Assembly: GCF_037414475.1 (NCBI RefSeq)
Contig: NZ_CP147913.1
Location: 3,782,001 to 3,846,000 of the forward strand
DNA from: Myxococcus stipitatus
Lineage (GTDB): Bacteria > Myxococcota > Myxococcia > Myxococcales > Myxococcaceae
Length of the DNA: 64,000 nt
Direction of reading: 5' to 3'
Numbering within the stretch: position 1 is the stretch's first letter; each line of letters begins with the position of its first letter. Position numbers and translations under genes: made by a program. Positions 1 through 8,696 of this stretch are shown here, piece after piece. The notes beneath the pieces are model-generated. The model was given only the letters and a program-made list of their open reading frames with translations. It was not told the DNA's origin and ran no database searches.

Positions 1-2
1 GC

Positions 3-782
3 AGGCTCAAGGCCGTGCACTACGTCTCCACCATCGACGTGCTGCTGGCCACGCACATGCCGCGCCCCTTCCTGGAGGACGACTCACCGCTGCACAGCCC
101 GGTGGAGGTGCCCGGCGGCTACACCGGGAGCAAGTGGGTGGCGGAGAAGGTCGTCGACATCGCCCGCGCGCGCGGCATCCCCGTGGGCATCTACCGGCCC
201 GGCCTCATCCTGAGTCACGAGGAGACGGGAGCGACGCAGACCAACGACTACCTGCTGGTCGCGTTCCGGGGCTACGTCCCCATGGGCATCCTCCCCGAAT
301 ACCCGCGCATCTTCGACACCATCCCCGTCGACTACGCCGCGAAGTCCATCGTCCACATCTCCCTCAAGCGGGAGGCGCTCGGTCGCTTCTTCCACCTGTT
401 CAACCCGGCGCCCGTCTCCCTGCACCAGTTCTGCGAGTGGATTCGCACGTACGGATACGACTTCGACATCGTCCCCTTCGACGAGGCGCGACGACGGGCC
501 TTGGAAGTCGACGCGTCGCACCCGCTCTACCCCCTGGTGCCGCTCATCCGCGACGCGGAGGCAGAGCCCCAGCCCGCGCTCGACCCCTCCGTCATCGGCG
601 AGCTCCAGCCAGCGATGGAGTGCGCCAACGCGCTGGAGGTGCTGGCGGGCAGCGGCATCCGTTGCCCTCCCATGACCGAGGCCCTGGCGCACCGCTGCAT
701 CCAGTACCTGGTCGACGTCGGCTTCCTCCCGCATCCCGAAGCGCTGCGCGCCGCCCGCGCGAGACAGGTTGCTGGAACCTGA
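3..782 (+). CDS. Thioester reductase (NRPS/PKS release) domain protein, 3' part
   Basis: The frame is open from the left edge, so the 5' end lies outside the window. The visible 259 residues are the second half of an NAD(P)-dependent extended-SDR thioester reductase domain, the type that ends many NRPS/PKS chains by reductively releasing a carrier-protein-bound product. The sequence shows the SDR Y-x-x-x-K signature inside 'GYTGSKWVAE', followed by 'YRPGLILS' and the 'TIPVDYAAKSIVHIS' stretch typical of this group. The stop is at 780-782. An O-methyltransferase follows 44 bp downstream on the same strand, so this is probably the 3' edge of a secondary-metabolite cluster. Whether it is a stand-alone reductase or the end of a megasynthase cannot be decided here. 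Confidence 0.8.
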   Translation, partial: RLKAVHYVSTIDVLLATHMPRPFLEDDSPLHSPVEVPGGYTGSKWVAEKVVDIARARGIPVGIYRPGLILSHEETGATQTNDYLLVAFRGYVPMGILPEYPRIFDTIPVDYAAKSIVHISLKREALGRFFHLFNPAPVSLHQFCEWIRTYGYDFDIVPFDEARRRALEVDASHPLYPLVPLIRDAEAEPQPALDPSVIGELQPAMECANALEVLAGSGIRCPPMTEALAHRCIQYLVDVGFLPHPEALRAARARQVAGT

Positions 783-826
783 GCGGCCACGCCCGATTCC
801 TCCCACTGCAAGAGACGAGTCCCTGA

Positions 827-1486
827 ATGATCCACCACGTCGAGTTGACCCAACCTGTCCTCAAGTACGTCCGTGAGCAATCCCTGCGCGACAACGCCAT
901 CCTCCGCGACCTGCGCGAGGAGACGTCGCACCTGCCGCTGCGCACGATGCAGATTCCCCCGGAGCAGGGGCAGTTGCTCTACCTGCTGACGCGGCTGATG
1001 GGCGCGCGCAAGACGCTGGAGGTGGGCGTCTTCACCGGTTACAGCACCCTGTGCACCGCGCTCGCGCTGCCGCCGGACGGAAAGGTCGTCGCGTGCGACT
1101 TGAGCGAGGAGTGGGTCTCCATCGGCCGGCGCTACTGGAAGCTCGCGGGCGTGGACGACCGCATCGACGTGCGTCTCGGGGATGCGCACAACACCCTCGA
1201 GGCGCTGGTGTCCGGCCCCGACCGGGGGACGTTCGACCTGGCGTTCATCGACGCGGACAAGGAGAGCTACGAGCACTACTACGAATACACGCTCCGGCTG
1301 CTGCGCCCGGGCGGGTTGGTGGTGCTCGACAACACGCTCTGGTCCGGCAAGGTCGCGGACCCGGCCATCTCCGACCCGGAGACGAACTCACTGCGCCGCA
1401 TCAACGCGAAGCTCCTGCACGACGAGCGCGTGGACCTGAGCATGCTCCCCTTCGCGGACGGGCTGACCTTCGCGCGCAAGCGCTGA
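827..1486 (+). CDS. SAM-dependent class I O-methyltransferase (CCoAOMT-like)
   Basis: This 219-residue protein has the length and motifs of the caffeoyl-CoA O-methyltransferase-like family (small, metal-dependent, catechol-type substrates). Motif I is '[11 protein letters not shown]' (about residue 64), which binds S-adenosylmethionine. The acidic/metal motif is 'FIDADKESY', followed by the '[15 protein letters not shown]' strand-turn with the family's conserved D-N. The gene sits between a thioester reductase and an M28 peptidase on the same strand, with only 4 bp to the latter, so co-transcription is likely. The natural substrate is unknown. A tailoring step on the neighbouring NRPS/PKS product is an inference from proximity. 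Confidence 0.85.
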   Translation: MIHHVELTQPVLKYVREQSLRDNAILRDLREETSHLPLRTMQIPPEQGQLLYLLTRLMGARKTLEVGVFTGYSTLCTALALPPDGKVVACDLSEEWVSIGRRYWKLAGVDDRIDVRLGDAHNTLEALVSGPDRGTFDLAFIDADKESYEHYYEYTLRLLRPGGLVVLDNTLWSGKVADPAISDPETNSLRRINAKLLHDERVDLSMLPFADGLTFARKR

Positions 1487-1490
1487 ACCC

Positions 1491-3929
1491 ATGCCGCCGA
1501 CCTCCCTCCCCACCGCGAGCCGTCCCCCGCCGCCCTCCGGCATCCCCGGTGGGCCGGGCGTCGTGCTCGCGTTGCTGTTGCTGGTCGGCGGCACCTGGGC
1601 GGCCCTGGCGCCCTACCAACCGCCCGCGCCTGTTCCCGCCTCCGCTCCCGTCGAGGACTTCTCCGCGGAGCGGGCCTTGGCCCACGTGTCGCAACTCGCG
1701 CGGGAACCCCATCCGGTGGGCTCGCCGGAGCATGCGCGCGTGCGGGAGTACCTCCTCGCGCGGTTGGAGGAGCTGGGCCTCTCACCCGAGATTCAACGGG
1801 CTCCGAGCGTGGCCGAGTTCCCGACGCCGTTCGGTGTGACCTACCGGTCCGCGGCCGTCGTCCAGAACGTGCTCGCCCGAATGCCAGGACGCTCCAGCGA
1901 GCGGGCCCTCTTGTTGATGGCGCACTACGACTCCGTGCCCGCGGGCCCGGGCGCCAACGACAACGCCGCCGCGGTGGCCACCCTCCTGGAGACGGCGCGT
2001 GCGCTGAGGGCCTCTCCCCAGAAGCCCGGCCACGATGTCTTCTTCCTCTTCACGGACGCGGAGGAGGTCGGACTCCTCGGAGCGCAGGCCTTCTTCACGC
2101 GGCATCACCGGCGCCATGTCGTGGCCACGGTGCTCAACTTCGAGGCCCGTGGCAGCCGAGGACCGGTCCTCATGTTCGAGACGGGACCGGACAGCGGCGG
2201 GCTCATCGACGAGCTCGGCGCGACGGTGCCCACCGCGCTCGCGAGCTCGCTGTTCGACACGGCCTACCAGTACCTGCCGAACATGACCGAGTTCACGCTC
2301 GCCAAGGCCGCCGGAATCCCCGGGCTGAACTTCGCGTACATCGACGGCCTCACGGACTACCACGGGGCGCTGGACGCTCCGCGCAACGTGGACGCGCGCA
2401 CCCTGCAACACCAGGGAGAGTACGCGCTGCGGCTCACCCGGAGGCTGTCGGAGGGCTCGCTGTCACCGCAGGGGACCTCCAGCCGGGTCTTCTTCAACGT
2501 CGCGGGCCTGGGACTCGTCACCTACCCGGAGCGGTGGAGTCCATTTCTCGCCCTGGGCGCGACGCTCCTCTGGGCGGCCGTCATCGCGCGCGGACTTCGG
2601 GAGAAGACGTTGTCGGTGGGGCCACTCGCGCGCGGACTGGGTGCCTTCCTCCTCGTCTGCGTGGGTGTCATCGCCATCGCGGCCGTCATCAGCGTCCTCG
2701 CGGGCGCGACCCATCCCGAGTCCCGCCGCGCCGGAGACACGTACGACAGTGGCCTGTACCTGGTGGGCCTGCTCGCGGTGACGGCCTCGGTGGCCGCGCT
2801 CTTCGTCGCGAAGCTGGGCTCACGCATCGGCGTGCGCACCCTCGCCCTCGCGGCCTGCGCACCCTGGGCGCTGCTCGCGGTGCTGACCGCGTTCCTCGCG
2901 CCCGGCCTCGGCTTCCTGTTCACCTGGCCCCTGGCGAGCACGGCGCTCGGGCTGGTGCTGCTCCCCTCCGCTCCCGGCGCGGCCCCTTGGCGTTGGCCAT
3001 CGGCGATGACGTTGTGCGCCATCCCTCCGCTGCTCATCGTGGCGCCCCTGCTCGTCCTCACCTTCGTGGGGCTCACGCCGAGGCTCGCCGTCGTGACGGC
3101 GCTGCTCGCGGCCCTCCTCTGCGGACTGCTCGTCCCGCTTCTCCACGCGCTGACGGCGCCCAGGCCCTGGCCAATGCCAGCGGCCACCCTCGCGCTGGGG
3201 CTCGGGCTCGTCGCCCTGGCGAGCATTCCTCGAGCGCCCACTCCCGAGCATCCCCGGCAGAACAACGTCGTCTATGCATGGGACGCGGACAGCGGGCAAG
3301 CCCTCTGGTTCAGCAGCGACGAAGAGCTGGATGACTGGACGCGGCAATTCTTCCGCCAGGAGGAGACACGACAAGGGCCGCTGCCAGACTTCATGCCGCG
3401 CTGGGGCCAGGACTTCTGGTTCGCGCCCGCCCCGGTGCTCGACGCGCCCGCGCCCCGCGTCGAGCTGCTCGACGACACCGTCACGGCGGACCGGAGGACC
3501 TTGCGGCTGAGAATCACCTCGCCCCGGGGAGCACGCAGCGCGGCCGTGTCACTCACGGGCGCGCCCGTGCTCGGCTACGCCGTGGATGGCGCTCGTGCCT
3601 CTTCCTCCGACCCGCCCGTCGCGGCGGACGCCGAGTGGACCCTGTGGCTCGAGACCCTGCTCCCGGAGGGGAACCTCCTGGAGGCCACCTTCCCGGCGGC
3701 CCGGCCCATCTCCGTTCGTGTCTTGGACCGCACCGAGGGCCTCCCCTCGCTGTCTGGCTTCACGGCCACGCGAAGACCTCCGGACATGATTCCCGCGCCA
3801 GCCTTGGACGTGGAGAACTGGGGCAATGCCACCTACGTCAGCCACGCTCTCCACATTTCCGCCCACCCGGCCCTCTCCGGCACACGGCAATCATTGCCGA
3901 TGGCCGCGGAGCACCCTGGAAATGATTGA
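1491..3929 (+). CDS. M28-family zinc peptidase with C-terminal membrane region
   Basis: This 812-residue protein starts with a signal anchor (hydrophobic stretch about residues 20-40). An M28 (aminopeptidase Y/ER-metallopeptidase-like) catalytic domain follows at about 60-320. The metal and catalytic residues are visible in 'MAHYDSVPAGPGANDNAAA' (first His/Asp ligands plus the bridging Asp) and 'FTDAEEVGLLGA' (catalytic Glu pair). From about residue 345 to 580 there are several hydrophobic helices, then a roughly 200-residue beta-rich, probably extracytoplasmic tail. This matches the architecture of Fxna/ER-metallopeptidase-1-type proteins rather than soluble secreted M28 enzymes. It is probably a membrane-bound peptidase acting outside the cytoplasm. 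It lies 4 bp after the methyltransferase. Substrate unknown. Confidence 0.8.
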   Translation: MPPTSLPTASRPPPPSGIPGGPGVVLALLLLVGGTWAALAPYQPPAPVPASAPVEDFSAERALAHVSQLAREPHPVGSPEHARVREYLLARLEELGLSPEIQRAPSVAEFPTPFGVTYRSAAVVQNVLARMPGRSSERALLLMAHYDSVPAGPGANDNAAAVATLLETARALRASPQKPGHDVFFLFTDAEEVGLLGAQAFFTRHHRRHVVATVLNFEARGSRGPVLMFETGPDSGGLIDELGATVPTALASSLFDTAYQYLPNMTEFTLAKAAGIPGLNFAYIDGLTDYHGALDAPRNVDARTLQHQGEYALRLTRRLSEGSLSPQGTSSRVFFNVAGLGLVTYPERWSPFLALGATLLWAAVIARGLREKTLSVGPLARGLGAFLLVCVGVIAIAAVISVLAGATHPESRRAGDTYDSGLYLVGLLAVTASVAALFVAKLGSRIGVRTLALAACAPWALLAVLTAFLAPGLGFLFTWPLASTALGLVLLPSAPGAAPWRWPSAMTLCAIPPLLIVAPLLVLTFVGLTPRLAVVTALLAALLCGLLVPLLHALTAPRPWPMPAATLALGLGLVALASIPRAPTPEHPRQNNVVYAWDADSGQALWFSSDEELDDWTRQFFRQEETRQGPLPDFMPRWGQDFWFAPAPVLDAPAPRVELLDDTVTADRRTLRLRITSPRGARSAAVSLTGAPVLGYAVDGARASSSDPPVAADAEWTLWLETLLPEGNLLEATFPAARPISVRVLDRTEGLPSLSGFTATRRPPDMIPAPALDVENWGNATYVSHALHISAHPALSGTRQSLPMAAEHPGND

Positions 3930-3976
3930 CATTGACGCCTGGATTTAAAGAAAAGGGCCGAGTAGGTTTTAGAACA

Positions 3977-5461
3977 ATGCCTGTCACTGCGCGCCTGAAC
4001 AGGATGTCCCTGGGAGCAGCCCTCCTGGCGCTGACGCTGACGTTCTCGTCCGCGCACGCGGCGGACACTCCCGCGCCCGCCCCCGTGGTGGAGCTGGCGC
4101 AGGTGCTCTCCTTGCGCCTCCGGATGAAGCGGCTCGAGCCGCAGGAGCGGCGCGAATTGGAGGAGCGGTTGGCGCGCGGAGAGAATCCCTCGCGCCTCTA
4201 TGCGGAGGTGATGGACCGCTGGTTGACGCGGGACTTCTACCGGAAGCTCTCGAGCGCGCTGGCCTTCACTCCCGCCGCGACGCATTTCTTCGTGGGGACG
4301 CTGTCACGCTTCCGTGAGGATGGGCAGTGGGTCTACTACCTGCCCCACACCGTGGACGCGTCGCGTCCGGCGGAGGCTCCGCCCTGCTCGCGCGCCCAAC
4401 GCCAGACGGCGCCGGCCTGGTGGGGCCGGGGACAACCCGTCTCCATCTGCCAGGACAGCTACCGGCCGGAGAACGCCTTCGACGCGGTCGGCTACTGCGG
4501 TGGACAACCCGAGCCCACCATCCCCACGCCGCCCCGGCCGGGCTGTGGCTGCGGCCCTCTTCTGTTGGGTTGCCTCCCCCCGGACGAAGAGGCGCCGCGC
4601 CTGGACCCGCGCTTCGTCGAGGCGATGATGAGCGAGGTGACGGAGACCGGCGCGGAGCTCATGTCGAAGGGGCGCCCCTTCGACGAGCTGATGACGACCT
4701 CCACCACGTGGCAGACGGGCCTGACGCGCTTTCTGTACCTGCGGCGGGAGATGCTGGCGAAGGTGTCCCAGCAGCCCTTCTCTCCGGCGTTGGAGAAGGA
4801 GCTGCTTCGGATGTTGGCCACGGTGGACCTGGAGGCCCCGGGCCAGTTCGTGGAGCGCCAGGGTGAGTACCAGGGCAGTGGCCTCTTCCTGAACACCCCC
4901 GTCATGGCCGCGTTCGTGGGGACCTCCCGCGCGACGATGCAGTTGATGTTGTCGCAGTTCCTCTGCGTGGACTTCCCGGCGAACACCGTGGACAGCCAGA
5001 CGCTGCTCACCGTCACCAGCGGGCAGCACCAGGGCGTGCGCTTCGAGGTGTACGAATCCCCCATGCGCAACCAGAGCGCGTGCAGCGGATGCCACGCCCC
5101 CATGGACGCGGGGTCGGGCTTCCTCGTGGGCCTGCGTCCGCCCATCTTCGGCTCCATCCCCACGGGCAGACAGGTGGAGGGCGCGCTGTATGTGCACGGC
5201 GCCGAGGACTTCCGAGGCAAGGGCAAGGGCTCCTCCACGCTGGCCCGGCTCCTCACCCAGCAGCCCGAGTTTCCGCGCTGCGCCACCGCGCGCCTGTTCA
5301 CCTTCCTCGTGGGACGGCCGCCCCGGAAGACGGCCGAGGAGCGGCGACTCCTGGAGGAGCTGACCCAGACGTTCGAGAAGAGCGGACGGCGGGTCGATGT
5401 CCTCATCCGCGCCATCCTGCGCAGCGAGCCGCAGACGGAGCCGCTGGTGCTCGCGCCATGA
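3977..5461 (+). CDS. Exported CxxCH protein (PSCyt/DUF1585-like)
   Basis: This is a 494-residue protein. The ATG at 3977 was chosen because it gives a clear signal peptide (basic start, then 'LLALTLTFSSAHA'). An earlier TTG at 3926 overlaps the previous stop and adds only a non-signal extension. One c-type haem motif is visible, 'ACSGCHAPMD' (Cys-Gly-Cys-His at about 369-373), followed by a C-terminal region ('RLFTFLVGRPP...LIRAILRSEP') that resembles the DUF1588/DUF1585 modules of planctomycete-type cytochrome proteins. A Cys-rich loop lies at about 175-205. The gene overlaps the next one by ATGA and forms an operon with another CxxCH protein and a DUF1501 protein. Likely role: periplasmic electron transfer or a surface redox complex. 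The function of this gene set is not established. Confidence 0.7.
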   Translation: MPVTARLNRMSLGAALLALTLTFSSAHAADTPAPAPVVELAQVLSLRLRMKRLEPQERRELEERLARGENPSRLYAEVMDRWLTRDFYRKLSSALAFTPAATHFFVGTLSRFREDGQWVYYLPHTVDASRPAEAPPCSRAQRQTAPAWWGRGQPVSICQDSYRPENAFDAVGYCGGQPEPTIPTPPRPGCGCGPLLLGCLPPDEEAPRLDPRFVEAMMSEVTETGAELMSKGRPFDELMTTSTTWQTGLTRFLYLRREMLAKVSQQPFSPALEKELLRMLATVDLEAPGQFVERQGEYQGSGLFLNTPVMAAFVGTSRATMQLMLSQFLCVDFPANTVDSQTLLTVTSGQHQGVRFEVYESPMRNQSACSGCHAPMDAGSGFLVGLRPPIFGSIPTGRQVEGALYVHGAEDFRGKGKGSSTLARLLTQQPEFPRCATARLFTFLVGRPPRKTAEERRLLEELTQTFEKSGRRVDVLIRAILRSEPQTEPLVLAP

Positions 5462-6258
5462 ACACCCTTGGACTGCTGTTCCTCGTCCTGGCGGCGGCGC
5501 CATCGCGTGAGGCCGCCGAAGTGCCCCCCAACGTCTCGGTCCTCATCCAACGTCACTGCTCCGGCTGTCACGACGAGGACAACTCGCTCGACCTGCGCCA
5601 GGTGCCTGGCCCGAGCGACCTCGAGACGTGGCGCGACATCCACAAGGCCGTGGAGACCGGCCGCATGCCGCTCACCGGGAAGGACGCGGAGGGGCTGTGG
5701 AAGGGACCTGGGACTCAGCCCGTGCCGCTGGGGCCTGGATATCGGCAGGAGCTCGCCAGCGCCATCGCCGCGCTGCTGGCGGCGCAGGAGCACCCCGCCA
5801 CGCCACGCACGGCCCTGCAATTGTCCCTGGACGACTGGCTGCTCATCGTCCGCGAGGTGGCGCTTCCGTACATGAGCGCGAGTGCGCTCGAGGCCCTCGT
5901 CGCGCCGAGGCTGGAGCTCGAACCCTCCGCCCGCCATCCGCTCATCGCCATGGACGTCTGCACCCGCGTCATCGACACGGACCTGGGGCGCCCTGTGGGA
6001 GCGCGGACCTTGGTGGACGTCGGCGAGGGGCCCCTCTCGGAGGCGGCGATGGGGACCCTCACCCAGCGCGTGTTCCGGCTCGTGTACCAGCAGGAGCCCA
6101 ACGCCTCGGACCTGAAGGATGGACTGGCGCGCTTCCGGCGCTTCCAACGAATCGCGCCGGCGACACGCGACGCGGCGGCGGCGCTGTGCACCAGCTATCT
6201 GGCCGGCCTCCGCGTGCTGCGGCTGGAGCTCGCCCCCGCCACCACGACAGCGAGATGA
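5458..6258 (+). CDS. Small exported CxxCH protein
   Basis: This 266-residue protein begins at the ATGA overlap with the upstream gene, which implies translational coupling. An N-terminal signal sequence (residues 1-20) precedes 'RHCSGCHDE' (Cys34, Cys37, His38), a single c-type haem site like those at the N-terminus of planctomycete cytochrome (PSCyt1) proteins. The following segment ('GRMPLTGKDAEGLWKGPG') fits the distal Met-containing loop of such mini-cytochromes. The remaining roughly 170 residues are helical and not recognised. It overlaps the DUF1501 gene downstream by another ATGA, so the three proteins are probably made in fixed proportion. Confidence 0.7.
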   Translation: MNTLGLLFLVLAAAPSREAAEVPPNVSVLIQRHCSGCHDEDNSLDLRQVPGPSDLETWRDIHKAVETGRMPLTGKDAEGLWKGPGTQPVPLGPGYRQELASAIAALLAAQEHPATPRTALQLSLDDWLLIVREVALPYMSASALEALVAPRLELEPSARHPLIAMDVCTRVIDTDLGRPVGARTLVDVGEGPLSEAAMGTLTQRVFRLVYQQEPNASDLKDGLARFRRFQRIAPATRDAAAALCTSYLAGLRVLRLELAPATTTAR

Positions 6259-7604
6259 CGACCATGGCCCGCCCTTCACGACGCGAAGTCCTCCAAGCCC
6301 TGGCTGGCGTCAGCGGACTGGCCCTGTTCCCGGGCTGTGGCCTCGAGCGCGCCGTCGCGCCCGACGCGAAGCTGACCTCCACGTCGCCGGACGCACTTGC
6401 ATCATCCGCCACCGCGCGGCCCCACTACTTCGTCCGCATCACCCTCGATGGCGGCTTCGACAGCGTGATGACCGTGGACGCGAAGGACCCCGCCACGGCC
6501 GGAGAGCTCGACACGGGCTATCTGGCGGATGAGCGCGTCCAGGGCACGCGCCGGCTGTTCGGGCCGCTCATCGGGGGCCTGCGGCGACATGACGATGCAC
6601 TGTGCCTGGTCCACGGCGTCCGCTACGACACCGTCGCGCACGAGACGGGCGAGGCCATCCTGCGCGCGGGCCACCAGCGGCATGGCGCCAGCACCCCGCC
6701 CTTCGGCGATGTCGTCGGAGGTCTGTTGCCGGGTGGAGCGCCCATCCCTCACCTCCACATCCAGACGGGCTTTCCCCGGCCTCCGCGGGCTTTGGACACG
6801 CTACCGCTGCCCGGCAATCCGGAGGGCCGGGCCATCCCGATGGCGGGAGGGCTGAGCATCGACCCCGCGACGGTGGCGCTGCTCGTCCGAGAGCCTCGAC
6901 AGGGATTGTTCGACACGCCCGCGTGGTTCGAGGAGATGCAGGCCCTGCGATACGAAGAGGCCCGCCAGTGGCTGAGCGGGAGTCCAGAGGAGCTCGCCGC
7001 GCACGAGCAGATGCTCCAACAGGGACAACACCTCCAGCGCCTGCTGTCCACCGCGGACCGGAAGACGTCGCTGAATGGCAGTCCGCTGGGGCCCGGTCTT
7101 CAGCTCGCGTTCCATGCCGTGCGTGGCAATCACGCCCGCTTCGTCACCGTGCGCTCGCCGCGCGTCTGGTTGGACACGCACACCAACAACGTGGCGCTCC
7201 AGTCCGCGCGCACGCGCCCCATCTTCGACGACATCGCCGGCTTCGTGGACATGCTCCAGCGCGAGCGCAACGCGTTCGGCCCGCTCCTGGAGCAGACCAC
7301 GATTTTCATCGCCTCCGAGCTGGGCCGCTTCCCCAAGCTGAACATGGTGCGAGGCAAGGACCACTGGCCCGAGAACAGCTGGGTGCTGCTGGGACGCGGC
7401 ATCCGAGCGGGCGCGACGGTCGGCCAGACGGACTCGAAGTTCCGCGGCGTCTCCATCGACTACCGAAGTGGGAGCACCACTGGGGAGAAGCGGCGTCCCG
7501 TCGAAATCGACGCGCTCTTCGCCACCTTGTTGCATCTGGCCGGAGGAGATCCGCTCCGCCATGACTACGGGCGGGACATGCTGCTGCACGGCATCCTCGC
7601 CTGA
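6255..7604 (+). CDS. DUF1501 family protein, twin-arginine-like leader
   Basis: This 449-residue protein starts at an ATGA overlap with the preceding CxxCH gene (a second in-frame ATG lies 9 bp in). The N-terminus 'RPSRREVLQALAGVSGLALF' carries a twin-arginine-type leader ending near 'PGCG', which could be a Tat signal or a lipobox. The body has DUF1501 hallmarks: 'DGGFDSV' near the start, the 'HxxxGEAILRAGHQRHG' region, the conserved 'THTNN' patch and the 'FIASELGRFP' stretch. DUF1501 proteins belong to the alkaline-phosphatase/sulfatase-like fold and are commonly encoded next to DUF1549/1588/1592 cytochrome proteins, as here. The enzymatic role is unknown. Confidence 0.8.
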   Translation: MTTMARPSRREVLQALAGVSGLALFPGCGLERAVAPDAKLTSTSPDALASSATARPHYFVRITLDGGFDSVMTVDAKDPATAGELDTGYLADERVQGTRRLFGPLIGGLRRHDDALCLVHGVRYDTVAHETGEAILRAGHQRHGASTPPFGDVVGGLLPGGAPIPHLHIQTGFPRPPRALDTLPLPGNPEGRAIPMAGGLSIDPATVALLVREPRQGLFDTPAWFEEMQALRYEEARQWLSGSPEELAAHEQMLQQGQHLQRLLSTADRKTSLNGSPLGPGLQLAFHAVRGNHARFVTVRSPRVWLDTHTNNVALQSARTRPIFDDIAGFVDMLQRERNAFGPLLEQTTIFIASELGRFPKLNMVRGKDHWPENSWVLLGRGIRAGATVGQTDSKFRGVSIDYRSGSTTGEKRRPVEIDALFATLLHLAGGDPLRHDYGRDMLLHGILA

Positions 7605-7724
7605 AGAAAGAAGACGACGGCTCCCCCAACTCGCCGCCCCTCGTGGGGCACGCCGTGTCTGGCCGTCGCCGAGCAGCGCCCGAAGTCCACCACCTGCTGT
7701 CCCCACGCTTCTCAGGAGAGGTCC

Positions 7725-8639
7725 ATGCAAGAAGCCAAGCAGCCCATCGCGAAACACCTGAAGACCCTGACCGGCCGCGTCGCCGTGGTGACGGGCGCCA
7801 GCCGTGGCGCGGGGCGAGCCATCGCCCTGGTGCTCGCCGAGGCGGGGGCCACTGTCTATGTCACCGGCCGCAGCTCCTCCGGGCAGAGCACCGAGAACCT
7901 TCCTGGCACGGTGGAGGACGCCGCGAAGGAGGTGACGCAGCGAGGTGGGAAGGGAATCGGCGTGCGGGTGGACCACACGTCGGAGCAGGACGTGGCCGCG
8001 TTCTTCGAGCGCGTCCGGCGCGAGTCCGGGCGATTGGACCTGCTCGTCAACAACGTCTGGGGAGGTTACGAGCAGTATGACGGCCCCGGCTTCGACCTGC
8101 CGTTCTGGGAGCAGCCGCCGGAGAAGCGCTGGCAGGGCATGTACGTCGCGGGCCTGCGTGCGCACTTCCTCTCGAGCCGGTCGGCGGCGCCATTGCTCAT
8201 CGAGCGCAAGGCGGACGCGCCTCCGGGTCTCATCATCAACACGGTGGGCTGGGCCTACGGCGAGTACCTGCGCAACCTGTACTACGACGTCTGCAAGTCG
8301 GCGATCATCCGGATGAGCTATGGCATGGGCTTGGAGTTGAAGAAGCATCGCGTCGCGGCGGTGGCGCTGGCCCCGGGCTTCATGCGCACGGAGCGCGTGA
8401 TGGCCGAGCACGCGAAGGGACCGTTTGACCTGAGCGGCACGGAGTCGCCCGAGTACGGAGGGAGGGCCGCGGCGGCGCTCGCCGGGGACCCGCGCATCAT
8501 GGAGCGCACCGGTAAGCTGTTCACGTCGGGCGACCTGGCGCGCGAGTACGGCTTCACGGACATAGACGGCAAGCAGCCCGAGGGCTTCCGCATCCCGCCC
8601 TACGAGGAGGAGCAGCAGCACCAGAGCACGGGGACCTGA
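7725..8639 (+). CDS. SDR family oxidoreductase
   Basis: This 304-residue classical short-chain dehydrogenase/reductase has the cofactor motif 'TGASRGAG' (residues 23-30) with 'TGRSSS' after strand 2, which suggests NADP preference. 'NNVWGG' replaces the usual NNAG, and the catalytic Tyr-x-x-x-Lys lies in 'YDVCKSA'. The start is supported by a good ribosome binding site (AGGAGAG, 6 bp before the ATG). The protein is longer than the 250-residue norm because of an extension around 'GEYLRNLYYDVC' and a C-terminal tail. It converges on the flavoprotein gene at 8697 with a shared terminator between them. Substrate unknown. Confidence 0.85.
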   Translation: MQEAKQPIAKHLKTLTGRVAVVTGASRGAGRAIALVLAEAGATVYVTGRSSSGQSTENLPGTVEDAAKEVTQRGGKGIGVRVDHTSEQDVAAFFERVRRESGRLDLLVNNVWGGYEQYDGPGFDLPFWEQPPEKRWQGMYVAGLRAHFLSSRSAAPLLIERKADAPPGLIINTVGWAYGEYLRNLYYDVCKSAIIRMSYGMGLELKKHRVAAVALAPGFMRTERVMAEHAKGPFDLSGTESPEYGGRAAAALAGDPRIMERTGKLFTSGDLAREYGFTDIDGKQPEGFRIPPYEEEQQHQSTGT

Positions 8640-8654
8640 GAGCCTCCGCGTCGA

Positions 8655-8684
8655 GGGCCCGCCCTGTCCAAACAGGACGGGCCC
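8655..8684. terminator. Bidirectional hairpin terminator
   Basis: A 13-bp stem with one mismatch (GGGCCCGCCCTGT pairing with ACAGGACGGGCCC) and a short loop lies exactly between the convergent SDR and flavoprotein genes. The flanks lack a long T-run on either side, so efficiency is uncertain. Confidence 0.6.
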
Positions 8685-8696
8685 CGCTGGTGCGGC

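Noticed and set aside
4492-6279. Minus-strand 595-codon open frame
   Set aside because: It is antisense to the CxxCH genes, with an Arg/Ser-rich translation and no recognisable domain.
6801-8621. Minus-strand 606-codon open frame
   Set aside because: It crosses the DUF1501 and SDR genes in antisense and shows no motif.
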